A stretch of 64,000 bases of DNA from Lepraria neglecta. Taxonomy: Eukaryota > Ascomycota > Lecanoromycetes > Lecanorales > Stereocaulaceae. Below are positions 32,752 to 45,843 of this stretch, in pieces. Each line of letters opens with the position of its first letter. The first letter of the stretch is position 1. The notes beneath the pieces are model-generated. The model was not told the origin of the DNA, did not search any database, and saw only the letters and a list, made by a program, of their open reading frames with translations. The stretch spans positions 813,501 to 877,500 of the forward strand of contig CM065646.1 in the NCBI GenBank assembly GCA_033220425.1, given 5' to 3'. Both the position numbers and the translations under genes were made by a program.

Positions 32752-35700
32752 CTAACATGGATTCCGACTTAGATTTACTTCCGTGGAATGATGGTAGATC
32801 AGTGGCATAATGCCACTGGCATTTGACTCCGCGATGTGCAATGCAGCCTGAGGGTCATCTTCACCAATGCTCGCCAGCTGATCCAACAGTCTGGACTTGT
32901 TGTCGAAGCAAATTTCCACTTCTTCAACGCCACCATCGATGTCCTCGGCATGCCCGTCTTTTTCTTCACTCTTTTCCTCCTCTTCCTCCTTCTTGTCAGA
33001 CTTCCCAATAATCTGCTTCTCTGCTTGAATGTCGTCCTGGCAAGGACCAACAAGCTCTCCTTCGCCTTTATATAGTGGAGTTGAAGGCTCGCTGTTGCCG
33101 TAGGATGGCTTTCCCACGGATACTCTAGATTCCTCAGAGTTGCTCTCTGAATCCAACATCAATTCCTGCAGGAGCCGCAAATTGGACCCATGGGGCATGC
33201 TCCCGTCACGGGCGAGCTTGCTAGTTTCATCTTGGCCATTATAATCAAGAGTCTCTCCATTCATTGATGATTCCTCTTCCAAATCCAACAAAGATGTCAT
33301 CCCTAAAGAACCTTCGCTGCTGAACGAGGGAGAAACCAGGAGTGAATCTCCATTGCTACCTGACAGGCCCATGGAGATATCGGCAAGACTGCTGGTTCGA
33401 AGAGTTCCGAGATCCACATGCTCGGGAGATCTCAAAGGTGGTCTTCCCAAACTCGAACCCAAGGTAGGTGAATTCGGCGTCATTCTTGCCTCTGCTGATA
33501 AAGTCGAAGACATGGCGTCTTCCCCATTTGAGGGTGAATCTTTCCTATCGTGGCCTATCCTTGAGTCATTCAGCTTGTCAGACTTGTCGAAAAGCTCGAG
33601 TACCTCCCCGCGATGTGTCACGCCTTCAGCCGTCTGGAGATCGTCTTCGGCGTCCAGCAAGCTTAGGGTTTGTCGGTTTCTCCTCGGCCGAGTTGAGTCA
33701 ATCGTTGTTCGTGCTGCTTCGAGTGATTCCCGGGTCATTTCAGTGGCCGAAGGAGCCTGTTCATACACGGGTAGCTGTTCATCTATGGCGGTTGTATTTC
33801 GCTTTGCGATATTGCCGAGAATATCTGGGAATAACCAGGGAAAGCTCATCAGGGGCATCTTCTCGGGTGTCATTTCTCGCAAAGGCCTCTGTTGTCCGCC
33901 AATGTTTTGGAATTGCTGGCATTCTCTGAGAGCCCTGGCCATCTCTGTGGAGGTGACTTTGTACATTGCGGCAACGAAAGGTCCCAATTGCTCGAAGTCC
34001 TTTCCACCTGCTCGCTCACGGCAAAGAGCCCGGAATTGCTCCTTCAAAGCCACAGAAAGTTCCCCTATCACCTCATGAAATTTGAAGGCAGTAGTGGTTT
34101 TGATTTGCTGCAGAACGAATGTTGACCAAACCTCGAATTCCGTCTTTATCTCATGCTGAGCCATAATGCGACGCATGTGAGCATCGTATTCTTTCTTAAC
34201 ATCAGATGCACTCTGGAGCATATGCGCACTAAGATCATAGGCTCCTAGAATGCGGTCATCAAACGGCGAGGCAAACAAAGGAACAAAGTCGATTCGCTCA
34301 ACCTGATCGAAAAGCTGGCCCAAGACTTTTCTCGACGTGTAGGTTTTGTCTGCTTTTCGGTATTCATTGTTCATGAAATGAGGCCACTTTGGGGGTTGCA
34401 GATCCCGCGTCATCTGAGCTGGCTGGCCTGTCTTGACATAGTCAACAGCCATAGAATGGAGCGCCGCAAGCTTCAGACCTGGAGAGAAGTCAGTGGTCTG
34501 CTGAGTAGCGAACGTCCCCTCAACTTACATTTCTCATCCTTCACACCCTCCTCCAAGAAGTCGGCCATCGCTTGGTGAGCATTAGCAATGCGAGCCAGCG
34601 TATCATTCTTCATGTAGGTGACGAAGAACGTCGTAAGGTCGTCCACACCTATGTTTTTATGCACTAGGGTCGGAGGCCGAGAGTAGTCCATTGGCTCAGC
34701 ATTCCACTCCCGTGGCAGAAGGTCATGGTCCCAGATAACTAGAAAGTCGTCACCATCAAGGTCGCCGCCAGAGCACATACCAGCAACATCTCGGTCACCA
34801 GTTTGCGGTAGGACTACAACATCCTTTAGGTGGTGGAGCTCGAGGATGTTGACACCACAAACGACTCGAACATCGCCAGGGTGCAGTGAAGGGTTCCGCG
34901 CGAGCAACATGGGTCCAAGGATCACTTCGGGCTTGTTACCGGAGCCTTTGGATAGTTGAACGAAAACCTGTGGTACATAATTGGCTTTCTCTTCACTGGA
35001 AGCGTTCATAGGTGGCCTGGGGACGTCGTTGAAATGGCCTTGAAGAATCGCCGTCTCATCCACACAGCCGAAGAGGAGAGCGCCACCCCCAATGGTAATT
35101 CTTGCCTTCTCTTTCAAGTATTTGATGGACCAAGCTCTCCATAGCTGCAACAAAGACATCATGAAAGGCTCCTCGGATCGCTGAAAGCCATCCAAGATCA
35201 TGCTGGCAACAGCCAAAGTCATTTGATTGTGGTCGATATCTTTCTGCAAAATACTCAATGCGATGGTTTCATCTGTCATGGCCTGCTCAAGCTTTGATAG
35301 TTGCAGTCGCATTTTTTGTATAAAAACATGGTCGGGAACGCCCAAAGCGGACAGGATCAGGATAAGCTGGCGGTTCAGATTGGCGCAGGCATATTGCGAC
35401 CAGCGAATGATCTCCAGGCCTTCGTGCATGGCTGGAAACTTGTACTGACTCTTGCGGATGTGAATCTCTCTTGCGGCAGTGGAAGGCGAAAGCGCAAGTA
35501 TTCCCTTGCAACCCCCAAGTCGAATTTGGAAAACGCTGGGGGTTTCTGTGGAGTTATGCATGATCCCTAGCTCCGAGGCTGCAAGATGTGCAAGGAAAGG
35601 GGAGATCCTGCCCACACCATCGGTAAATTTGAAGCCATTGCGCTCGACGTCTGAAATCTCAACGATGGTGGCTTTCGCACCATGGATGGCTCGTGTCGTT

Positions 35701-38363
35701 GAGAAACATTGACCGAGGCGACAAGCATACAAAGGTACTGTTTCGATCTCTGAGAACAAGCCCATCCACTTGCGGATTTTCTCTGTCGGCAAATTTGGGA
35801 GCGGTGCGAAAAAGTAAGCTCCATGCTCCCTGAATTGAGAGTTTCCGGAGGCCAGGTACTCGTATTGGCGATCACCAATGAGAATGCCATTTTTCAAAAC
35901 TCTCTTGACGCGCGTGAAGACCTCGTTCATGGTGTTCTTGTCGGTTGAATGGATGGCGCCCTGCCACGGATTAATTCAGTCCATAATGAAGGTAGCTAAA
36001 CTTACCTCTAACTTCTCGTCAGTGAATCGAACGCGAAGAAATCGATCAGCGTGCTCAGCAAATTGACGTATGATACGATTTGATGTTTCCGCTGTCGGCG
36101 TTTGGAAATGGACTGTAGTTGGAGTTACCGTTGCCGAGCGAATGTATACACAATAGTGAGGAATCTTAGATCTCAAAAGAGTACCATCTCCGACAGTGAG
36201 TTGAAATAAGGCCATTGGGTTAAACCTAGCTTTCCCTTGATTGGCAACGTATTCGAGAAGATCACGTGCTTGTCCCACGCTCATGCTCATAAGTCGATTC
36301 ACGAAAGCGCGGCTTAGGTTGTATTCATTGAGGTAACCATGTGAGATGCAGACCTCCAGCTGATAGCGTACTTCGAAGGCTAAGCGGGGCATGTCATCTT
36401 GAGCTAATTCGTCCAGACCATTAATCGTCCTCCTTGGCCGGTCAAGCAATTGCCAAACGGCAGGCCTGTTGTCGAGAGCCACTCTAAAACCCGGGAATGG
36501 GAGAATTTCGACGTTGTAGTCGCGTAGGGCTTGACGCATATTGGTAAATTGATGGGAGTCATTCTTAGACATATCAAACACAAGCCGATAGGTGGTCCAG
36601 CGTCCGAGATCAATGATAGGCTTGGTCTTCTGCAAGGTCAAGGCCTTTTTCTTGAGATGGTTTGGGTCATACACCACGTTGGTCTGGCGGTACCAGGCAT
36701 CGCGATCTTTCCAGAATTTGGCCGCATCATCGTGGCTCTGCGCTTTGTCTATCAATTTGAAGAACTTTGGAGGTGTAGGCAGCGATATGAGGAGAACCAT
36801 ATTGTTTCCTTTCATTCCGATGCGGTGAATCGTCTTCGTCTGGGAGAACGGAATGCAGAAACGAAAGCATTCTGCTCGATCATGTTTACCCACATTAGGT
36901 CCTCCATGGTTGCCTTGATTTGTTCGCGGGTCTAGGATCCGCATCGGAAACTCCACCGTGATCTCCCGATGAAGCATATCCTGGCGAAATGTGATATCAG
37001 TCTCGAAATTCGGGAGTGTTGTACACATCCTCATCATTGTTGTATCATCGAGCATCATGCCGAAATCTAAAGACTTGGCATGCATTACCTATCGTGAATG
37101 GTCAACGCGTGCTGGAGTAATCTGGGAAGGCTGGGAACTTTACCATGGACTCAGGGTATTTCTTATGAGGATCAACAGGGCTGTGGTGTAGGAAGGTTCG
37201 TGAACGGTGGTCAAGATTCAATCGAACAGGCACATTTCCATAACCAGCAATTGATATAAGGAACGTCCCCACTTCCCAGAACGGTCTGGCTGGCGGAGGA
37301 CTGGTGCAAGTCAGACTTCTGGAAAGGCTTCCATAACATCTCCGCAAATACAAACATACCTAAATCGTACTACGGCCGTGCCGTCTCGTTCTCCCCTAGA
37401 GTTTTCGTAGAGCTGAATGACAACGACATTGCCTTCCTGGCTGAAGCCTTTGTATAAATCGCGGGTGGTTGTAATGGGTGGAAGGTCAAAGATTTTGACA
37501 CTAAGCTCCACCCATTGAGTCCAGTTATTGTGATTGGAACGACGATATCCGCCAGCTTGGTTGGAGGGGTATTGACCATGAGACTGTTGGGGTGGAGAGC
37601 GTCTGTAGGTGTTGTCGTTGGATCGACCATAAGATAACAATGGATTGGAGACGGCGTTGACTCTCTCGTTGGGCAATGGATGTTGCGATACAAATGACGA
37701 AGATGGATTACTGCTATTCGATTCCATGCTGTGCGGTGCAAATGATGGTTGCTGCGGAAGCCTTACGACAGGCTGCGGCCCCGCCTTGCGAGCTAATGAA
37801 GTGCTTGAGAACGAGTCCATCCTGCTTGGAGGGCTTCCAGATTCTGACGAGGTTGCTATATGTGCCTGGAGGACGCCTCCAGAGACTTTGTGGACTGCTT
37901 CGGCTGCCTGCTGTGTCGCAAGCTTTTTTTGCTGATATCTGAGTTTCGCCACCTTGATGCTTTTGTTGCGAGGATCACCAAGTCCGCGTGAGCCTTGTGA
38001 GGAAAGATCTCTCAGCGACTCGTTCACATCCTGTCCGTGGTTATTGGATGACGACTGAACGGTAGGATGGTGGTATTCTAATGAGGATGAGGACGAGGAC
38101 GAGGATAAGGGAGGTGTAAACGAGGATTGTTGATCGGATTCGGTTGCCGCATCCACAGCTTCCAAATCACTAGCGCGCTTTTCAAGAGGCAGCCTCTCAT
38201 CTGTATTCGGAAGGCGCACTGCAGCTTTCCCGTGGCCACCCTCTGACTGCTTATACATTTGTGCACTCCATAATGCAGGTGAGGTCTGGTCAAGGTTCCT
38301 GAGCTTCAAGCTAGGTGTCATGGCATCGGGGCCTTGGATGGCCATGGTGAGGATACGACTCAA
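32752..38363 (-). CDS. RNA-dependent RNA polymerase of the RNA-silencing pathway, 1806 aa
   Basis: Makes double-stranded RNA from aberrant or template RNA for Dicer. Exons on the minus strand: 38363-37360, 37318-37144, 37088-36006, 35960-34529 and 34478-32752 (5421 nt); introns are 41-55 nt. A second ATG at 38345 is possible. Residues 1-270 are disordered and Ser/Gln-rich. An RRM-like segment follows (LSVKIFDLPPITTTRDLYKG, about 280-335). The polymerase core spans about 400-1400 and contains DGVGRISP, GVNILELHHLKDVVVLP and the catalytic loop SGGDLDGDD near residue 1155, whose Asp triad holds the metal ions. The C-terminal 350 residues are acidic and low complexity. A sixth exon down to 32555 is possible: a GT-AG intron at 32738-32778 (41 nt) would replace the last few residues by a 61-residue tail of imperfect repeats. 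Confidence 0.92.
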
Positions 38364-39529
38364 GGTTTACGGTGAGGCCTCGACAATGGCACCGAGCGTC
38401 TTCAACCAAGTGATTCAATGCAATTCATAAGAGGTGATAAAGTACTCGGTGAGAGTGCAAACACTGGTCGTGATCAAAGTAATGAGTTGTGATGGTCCGA
38501 TGGAAGGTGTTGAAGGACTAAGATGGGTCGACGGCACCACTTTTCATGTGAGCCACATCCAGCCTTTGTTACTCAAGTCTTGGACAAGGGGAGGGTGTGG
38601 GGTTCAAAGGGATATGTACGGCCACGGTCAATGAATTGAAGAAAGAATGGGGATCTCTAAATGTGCAGTGACGTTGGTAGGTCTGGTCCTGATGTTGATC
38701 ACTGATCAGTACGATAACACGGAGTTGAGCAACACTAGGGTTGGCAAGAGTAACACGTCCAACCAGGTGTAGGTCATCAAGAAGGTTGAATCATAAAAGA
38801 GTAGGGTGAGTAAAAGATCCTCACCGTGCTAGCTTGATAGCAGACACTGAGGACATCGAGACGTTGTTGTAGTCGATGAGTTTGAGGAGGATAGAGGCGG
38901 TGGACATTAAGAGTCCCGATGCCGATTGCTGCAAATTCACTGCAAGGGCTCACAAAGTAGCGCAGAATGACGATTCTTACCTTCACTCTTTACGCGGAGG
39001 TGTTGAGTTGTCTTCACGAATTTCCGACGAAAATTCTAGAACAAAGCCCTCTTCACACAAACACCTTTGATATCGTGCCCGTATTAATATGGCAAACCTA
39101 TAGGGAAACAAAGGTGATGTCTTTTGATATGCAAGTTTCCGACCTGCAATACCAATCCAGAAGACTGGCCACCCTAGCACGGGCTACTTACCCAATGTAG
39201 CACATTTTCCCAATGTGAGTCATGGAACCAATGTTTTGTAACAGACTTCATGGAATGATCTTGGGTGCTCGACCTAAAATGTTAAAAGCCTGAAATCCAG
39301 GCTGCATGTGCTGGACAGAACAAGAAAGGTCTGCAAGTAAGCGGCGACCGCCCATCTTTTGTTTGGCAAGAAGAAAAGATTGCAACATCAATGCATGAGA
39401 ATGTGTCCTAAATCTGCATACTTGAAGGAAAGGATTTAGCATTAACAAGCTGCTGGTAGACCTCAACGCCTTTACTACTTGTCCGAGCAATTAGCCAACC
39501 TTTTAAGCCCCCTGTCGTTGGCTGAGGGA
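38364..39529. other. Intergenic, upstream of the RNA-dependent RNA polymerase gene
   Basis: About 1.17 kb without recognised genes. Scattered short open frames on both strands have no family resemblance. It contains the polymerase promoter and the 3' region of the coiled-coil gene. Confidence 0.5.
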
Positions 39530-42500
39530 TTAAAACTCTGTAGTCGTCTTATCGAAAGTACTCCTTGGTAATTTGCTGCGTAAAGCAGAAAGCTGTTGCT
39601 GGTTGGTACTTGTGAAGATATCACCCCCACTGAAGGATTCGTCGTCAGAATCTAGCCGTGCGTTGTTCTCGTGTAACGCATCGCCGGGTCCTTCCTTAGT
39701 ATTTGCATCGAAACAGTGAAGAGGCTGCGTGGGAGTCATAAGGCGTTGGTTTTGCGTTGGCGCAAAATCCGCAAGGGGGACTCTACTTCTTCTCACAGCA
39801 CCGCGCGCATTGGCTCTGGCAGTAGTGACTGGCTTGGTGCCCGTGGGTTGCGAGGCTCGATGTCTTTTGGCCCGCTTAGGCGTTGGTCCACTCCTACTTG
39901 AAGTGCTGGAATCAAAGGAGCTAGCAGGATCTGCATCAGACTCTGGGGAATCTGGGCTGACTGGCCTGGATGGAGGGGATATGTCATCCCCGTGCCTCGA
40001 CCTTGTCGAACCCGTGCAGGCAAAGGCCTCCTTCTTTTTGGTCATAGCCACGAGGCGACTGCTAAGATCCTCGAACTCGGCAAGTTCTTTGGCCCTTTCC
40101 TCACGTTCCTTGCGAAGGCGCTTGATCTTGGTTTGCAGATCGGTAATGGTTGACCCGTGTTGCTTGTCAGCGAGCGCTGCATTGTCGGCAGCCTCGTGAA
40201 ATGCGGCCTGCCACTGGTCATTCGAAGATCGAAGGGACTCTTCCAAGCGCAAGATTTCAGCGGCTTTCGCCCTGGTTTGAACATCATGCTCGTACTGCAC
40301 CTCAAACATCTGATCCTTAGATGCTTGCAACTCCTCTTTCAAGGTAGAGATCAACAATTTGTGCCCATCAGATTCCTCTTGTGCCTTCGCCGCAATCTCA
40401 TCTCGATTCGCCACCAAGTTCCTCTCTGACTCGAGTAGCTGGTCTTTCTGGGCTTGTTTAGATGCCGCCGAGGTGTTGGCTCGGGCGAGGGCACTGTTCA
40501 ACTCATCAATCGTAGTCCTGTGACCACTCATCGTCTCGGAGTCGCTGGCTGCCTGCAATTTGAGTTGAGCCAGTTCACCATCCAAGTCCTTCGCGCGTTC
40601 TTCCGATGTAGCAAGCTTAACCGCCTGTTCTTCGAACATTTCGTCTTTCCCAGTCAAAGTCGCTAGATAAGCAAGGTCCTGCTGCCTGGCGTTCTCGGTA
40701 GCGGTCTGCGCCGCACCTTCAGCATCTGCCTTAGCTCGGTCGAATTCTTGACGTATTTGCTCAAGGCTTAACCCGAGATCCTTTAGGTGCTCTTTCTGCG
40801 TTTCTATTTGATCCGAAAGCCCGTCCCTCTCGCTCGTAAGGCGATGTATTTCGGTGCCACGATCTTGAGCCTGGATTTCGAGCTCCGCGACTTTGTTTTG
40901 AGAAGTTTCCAATCTCGCCTGTAAATCCTGAGACTTGAACTGTTCTTCCCGAAGCGGACGCTCGGCCTCGTTGCATCGAAGTTCGAGGTCCCGGCAGACT
41001 TCGCCAACTATCCTTATGAGAGACTCGTACCGACATCCTGCATCTCTGGACATTTCACGAACAAGTTCGTTACGCCAGTCGTGGCTGATAGAGTCCATTT
41101 GAGGTGTACTACCGGCCTCAAACAAAGAGACCCTAGAAGTTTCGCGAGATGGCTTCCGTGGGCAACAACTCCCATTCGACAATTGGGTATCGGAGAGCTT
41201 TGTCTGCTTCTCAAGTAATAGTACCAGTGGAGATTGGATGCCGTTTGGTGAAGTATGCAAAGCAGCGCTTAGAATCATGACCCCAAGGCTTTGATGCAGT
41301 TGAATGACGGCTTTTGCGCAAGTGGTAGGGCAGAAGTCCATTGTGCCGTGTCCATAACCGGGGTTGAGAATTGGTGGTAATTGAGTGACGAATCGCTGTA
41401 ATAGATGCTCGACTTTCTTGCTCGATATGGAACAGAGCAACGCTTCTCGTAGGCTTGACGCGGTAGGAATCGTTGAGGTAATCGTTTTGATTAGGTGCAG
41501 TGCACTGTCAATCTGGGTCAAAAATCTACTGCTCGGATTTTTGTAGTCACAAGCCAGCCTCAACAACTCTAGTAGATTGTCGCAGATCGCAGATTGATCA
41601 ATTTGGATCTGTAGCCTGCTGATTAATGCAGAGCCAGTCACCTGTATCCCAAATTGCTTACAATGTATTGACTGGTAGCCCTAGCAGATAAAATTATATG
41701 ATCCGATGTCAGTAAGAGCCGTTGGAAGACCGGGACAAGCTCTTGAGGGAGCTGTTGTCCAGGGGACAATGCTACAAGGAAATTTAGTGCCTAGGAACAT
41801 TCAGCGTGCGTCATTCCAAAAGGCAATTGAGGACAATCACATACAGCGCATTGCACGCCTGGGTCAATGTCTGCTCGAAGCATCTTTTGTTGCAGCTTCT
41901 TGACTTTCCCGACGTTTTTGGCGACCCATGCCTGTTTCTCGTCACAGCCAAAGGCATCGACGATTTCACCTGACAACTTCAAACTTTCGGAGATCTCAAT
42001 TGGACTCAGCATACAGCTTTCGGAGCAAGCTGTAATCGCTCTGATGACAGCCAAATTGAGCGTTTTCGGCGCCCGTTTGACCTCGAATAGCTTTCGAGCG
42101 GAGACGTACCGATCTGCGGTCCTTGGGAAACTTTCTACTGTGGGAGAGCACAGGTTGTTCGACGGAGTCATTTCTGAAGAGTTGCAGGGTCTTGACGCAA
42201 ACTTTGCTAACACACCCAAGCACAGAAGGTCCCCGAAGCGATCGTCTATGTCAAGCTTCGTCAATACCTCGACCAACTGGTCTTGCAAGTGGGTAAGGAC
42301 ATCGATTGGTAATGCATCTAAGTAGCTAGACCCCACTGCGGATAGCACCTGATAAATGGGTCTGATGGTCTCTGGTGAAAGAAAGCAAACGGCCTTCTTC
42401 ACTAACTCTGTCAAGAAAAGGGGAAAGGTCGAAGGGATGGCAATATCGAGCGGCAGAGAAAGTAGAGAAGCGCAAGGAGTAGAGTACTGTACTCTCCGTA

Positions 42501-43106
42501 AGCCCATTTCATTGAGTCTAAGCAGGATCGATTAGTTACCTTGTTAAAGCCAGACTCGGATTCTAGAGCCTTGGTGAGGAGGGTATCCAGAAGCATCGGC
42601 TTCTGTTGTAGGACAGCATCTCGAAAAGAGGGAATGCATCCTTTATATCTGTCAGCAGATTGCTGCATGAGCTATCAGAAGGGGTTCGAGCATACCCAGG
42701 ATCCTCAATACTTCCAGCGCAAATGGCCATAGTTCGAGTCCTTCCAGAATTGCCGCTGCTAGGGAGCCAATCTGGCAGGCATTCCCTCGGGCCCAGCGCT
42801 GAAGAAGGCGGGAATCGACATTTTGTAGCAAGTCATGAATTTTCTAATCCTGAGTGTCAGATCTCGAATGTGATCATTTGATTCTTTTTCATGTCAACAG
42901 AAATAAATGAAGTCAAGAAATCGATGCAAACAATAGACTGTACAAGCCATTGCCGTATTTCAACCTGGGCCACATACCTGCAGGCTCGGAGTATAGGGAC
43001 TTTCCGTTATGCGACGAAGTTCCGCAGAAAGCTTAGCGAATCCTGCCATTGCGCTTGCAATAACCTGAAATACTCTAGAACATACACTAGATGTGTGTTC
43101 TTGCAT
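39530..43106 (-). CDS. Large coiled-coil protein of unknown function, about 1050 aa
   Basis: Probable exons on the minus strand: 43106-42978, 42843-42712, 42662-42540, 42405-41845, 41790-41662 and 41608-39530, all phase 0 and in frame. The N-terminal half (about 1-450) is alpha-helical with hydrophobic repeats (RLLQRWARGNACQIGSLAAA, AVCFLSPETIRPIYQVLSAV) suggesting an ARM-like or helical solenoid. Residues about 550-890 form a long coiled coil with heptads (LQARLETSQNKVAELEIQAQ). The tail is Ser/Pro-rich and basic (KRAKRHRASQPTG), a likely nuclear signal. The architecture is like a scaffold or tethering protein; I do not recognise a named family. The first exon is least certain: no ATG begins the long open frame at 43160, so 43106 is my best start. 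Confidence 0.6.
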
Positions 43107-43515
43107 TATCGGTTTTTGGATGTGGGGCGCAACTAGATGACGCTCCTGTTGCCATCGCAACCTTATTCAGAGAAGGCTGGCCCAGGCCATCCTTCTTTAA
43201 GCCGGGCATTGCCAATACCCACCCTCCTCCACGGCCACTTCTTCCTTGGACTCTCACCGCTCAAACATAATGTCGCCATATGTCAACTCATGGGACCGGG
43301 AAGAGACTCTTTCGACTAGCAAGATTTGGGGACAGCTCGGAAATCGTCGATCCTGAATGGAGGTGCGGGAACTATTTTTTAAGCCAAAGGTTCCGCCTGG
43401 CCCAAGGTCAACCCCAAGGTCAAATGTTCTACGCCAGCCATTTGGCATAATTTAGTAGCAATGGTTGTTCAACTCTTATACTCCGGCTCCACTATGCCTT
43501 GCTCTAGCAACCAAC
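43107..43515. promoter_or_regulatory. Divergent promoter, coiled-coil gene and DLD1
   Basis: About 0.4 kb between two divergent genes. No recognisable binding-site cluster. Confidence 0.4.
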
Positions 43516-45606
43516 ATGAGCTTACGCCCTGCCTGCTCGCGCCTTGTACGCAGCACAAGGTCGACCCAATGGCGATCAGTCACGCGATCCGTCCTCAATC
43601 GCTGGTCCCAGGAGAGATGGCAAAGTTCGAATACATTAGGCTTTAGCCCTGGACCCTTTTGGACCACAAGCCGTGTCCTCCTTTTCAGCACATTCGCGAG
43701 CTCCCTGGCATACATTTATGGCATCACAGATGCGGGCTCGCACCTTGACGAGCTATGGCGGAGAAACAGAGCCCCACGATACGGCACTGCCAAAGACCTT
43801 CAAAAAGTTTGTTCCCCCCGAATGGCTCACTCAGTGTGCTGATATTTCCACATTGCAGGCAATAGCAGAACTGCGTGCCCTCCACGGCGAAGATGCCATC
43901 TCTACAGACGATGAGGACCTACTCGCCCACGGCTTCTCCGAATGGTCCTCCATAAACATTGTCCAACTTCCCGTCGCAGTCGCCTACCCAAAATCCACAG
44001 AAGAAGTTTCTCAAACCGCCAAAATATGCCACAAATACCGCATGCCAATGATACCGTACTCAGGAGGTTCATCTCTCGAGGCCAACTTTTCTGCACCCCA
44101 CGGTGGCATGAGTGTGGACTTTGCATACATGGACCAAATTGTGGCCTTGCACGAAGATGATTTAGATGTGGTCGTGCAGCCAAGTGTGCAATGGATGCAG
44201 CTCAATGATGCTATCAAACACACTGGTCTCTTCTTCCCAGTGGACCCGGGCCCAAGCGCTAAGATTGGAGGCATGGTGGGAACGTCGTGCTCTGGGACGA
44301 ACGCATGCCGCTACGGTACTATGAAGGAATGGGTGGTCAATCTGACAGTTGTACTCGCCGACGGCACAATCATCAAGACAAAACGTCGTCCACGCAAGTC
44401 AAGCGCGGGCTACAACCTCACAGGTCTATTCGTGGGGTCTGAGGGTACCCTTGGCCTGGTGACAGAAGTCACCCTCAAGCTTGCAGTAATACCACAAGAA
44501 ACCACTGTGGCGGTGGTAACATTCCCTACCATCCGTGACGCAGCTTCTGCAGCAGCCAAGATCATGAGGGCAGGAATTCCCGTTGGCGCAATGGAAATCA
44601 TGGACGATGTTCAAATGAATGTCGTAAATCGTGCCGGCGCAACAGGTAAAATCTGGAAAGAGGTTCCAACCATGTTTTTCAAGTTTAGCGGGACAGAAGT
44701 CGGTGTCAAAGACAATATCCGTATGGTCAAATCCATCGCCCAAGCCCACCAAGGCGGTAATTTCCAGTTCGCCGACAACGAACAAGAAGCGAAACAATTG
44801 TGGTCAGCACGTAAGGAGGCACTATGGAGTATGCTTGCGCTGAAGGAAGACGGTCAAGAAGTCTGGTCGACTGATGTGGCCGTGCCCTTGTCACGACTAC
44901 CCGACATAATCGAGATTTCTAAGACTGAAATGGACGAATTGGGTTTATTCGCAAGCATCCTCGGCCATGTGGGCGACGGCAATTTTCATGAGTCTATCCT
45001 GTACGACAATACTGATCCGGCCGAGAGGGCGAAGGTAGAAAAGTGTTTGAAAAAAATGGTCACGCGGGCTCTTGATATGGAGGGAACATGCACAGGGGAA
45101 CATGGAGTGTAAGTGCATCTTTTGGGTCCTTTCCTGCCAATTCGTCTATTTCCCCGCTTCCGAGAAACTTCTTTTGGCTCGAATGTTGCTCCCAAACAGC
45201 GTTTTGTCCTTCATCCTCTGCTCCTGGGACGTGGCTTCCGGCGCGAAAATCTGCTCCCAGGCAAGCTATTAGCCCACGTATTCTGCTTCAGAGACTTGTT
45301 TCTTGCCGCGAGCTATGCTCCCGGACAGCCTTTTGTCTTCTGTTCACTACTTCCCAGACTTTGTCTTTTGGCTCAAATGTTAGCGATGCTGACTTCAAAA
45401 TCTGCAGGGGCTTGGGTAAAAAGGCTTCGCTATTACAAGAGCTGGGGACCCCGACTATCGATGTCATGCGCAGTATTAAAAAAGCGCTGGATCCATACTG
45501 GCTAATGAACCCCGGGAAAATCTTTGAACCTACGAACGAAGGGACAAATGACGAGAGGGCGGCCACTGCTGCGAGTACATTGGGGCGGCCGGCCGAGGGG
45601 CATTGA
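43516..45606 (+). CDS. DLD1: D-lactate dehydrogenase (cytochrome), mitochondrial, 579 aa
   Basis: Oxidises D-lactate to pyruvate and passes electrons to cytochrome c; FAD enzyme of the GlcD/VAO family at the mitochondrial inner membrane. Exons 43516-43806, 43859-45108 and 45408-45606 total 1740 nt. The N-terminal 60 residues are basic and Ser-rich like a presequence, followed by one membrane segment (TSRVLLFSTFASSLAYIYGI). The PCMH FAD-binding domain shows MIPYSGGSSLEANF, VDPGPSAKIGGMVGTSCSG and VGSEGTLGLVTEVTL; the cap domain has LGHVGDGNFHESILYDN and CTGEHGVGLGKK spans the last splice junction. A long open frame starting at 43673 is in the wrong frame for the N-terminus; the intron at 43807-43858 corrects it. 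Intron 2 (299 nt) is long for this genome and internally repetitive. Confidence 0.93.
45109..45407 (+). repeat. Internally repeated 299-nt intron in DLD1
   Basis: The intron contains two diverged copies of a C/T-rich unit about 130 bp apart. For example, GAGAAACTTCTTTTGGCTCG at 45163 pairs with GAGACTTGTTTCTTGCCGCG near 45291, followed by TGTTGCTCCC-AACAGCGTTTTGTC against TATGCTCCCGGACAGCCTTTTGTC. The neighbouring introns are 50 nt or so. Confidence 0.6.
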
Positions 45607-45843
45607 CATAGTATGGGTACATATTGGGTGGATTAATGGTTGGCATTGGGTATTATTGGGCGGGAATTTGTATCTATGGTAGCAGTACATGTTGAATATA
45701 ATTCAAAGAAAAGTTTTGGAAATGTCATAATACGTAGTGGTATCCAGGCTCATGTCCCCATCGCCTTTTCCAAATAATGCTTATCTCAAGACATTCGAAA
45801 TCGCAGGACCTGCTCATGAGAACCCGAAAACGGACGTCAGATA

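Noticed and set aside
43673-45112. Long open frame read as a D-lactate dehydrogenase starting at 43673
   Set aside because: Its first 60 codons are not family-like; the true N-terminus with presequence and membrane segment is in another frame joined by the intron 43807-43858.
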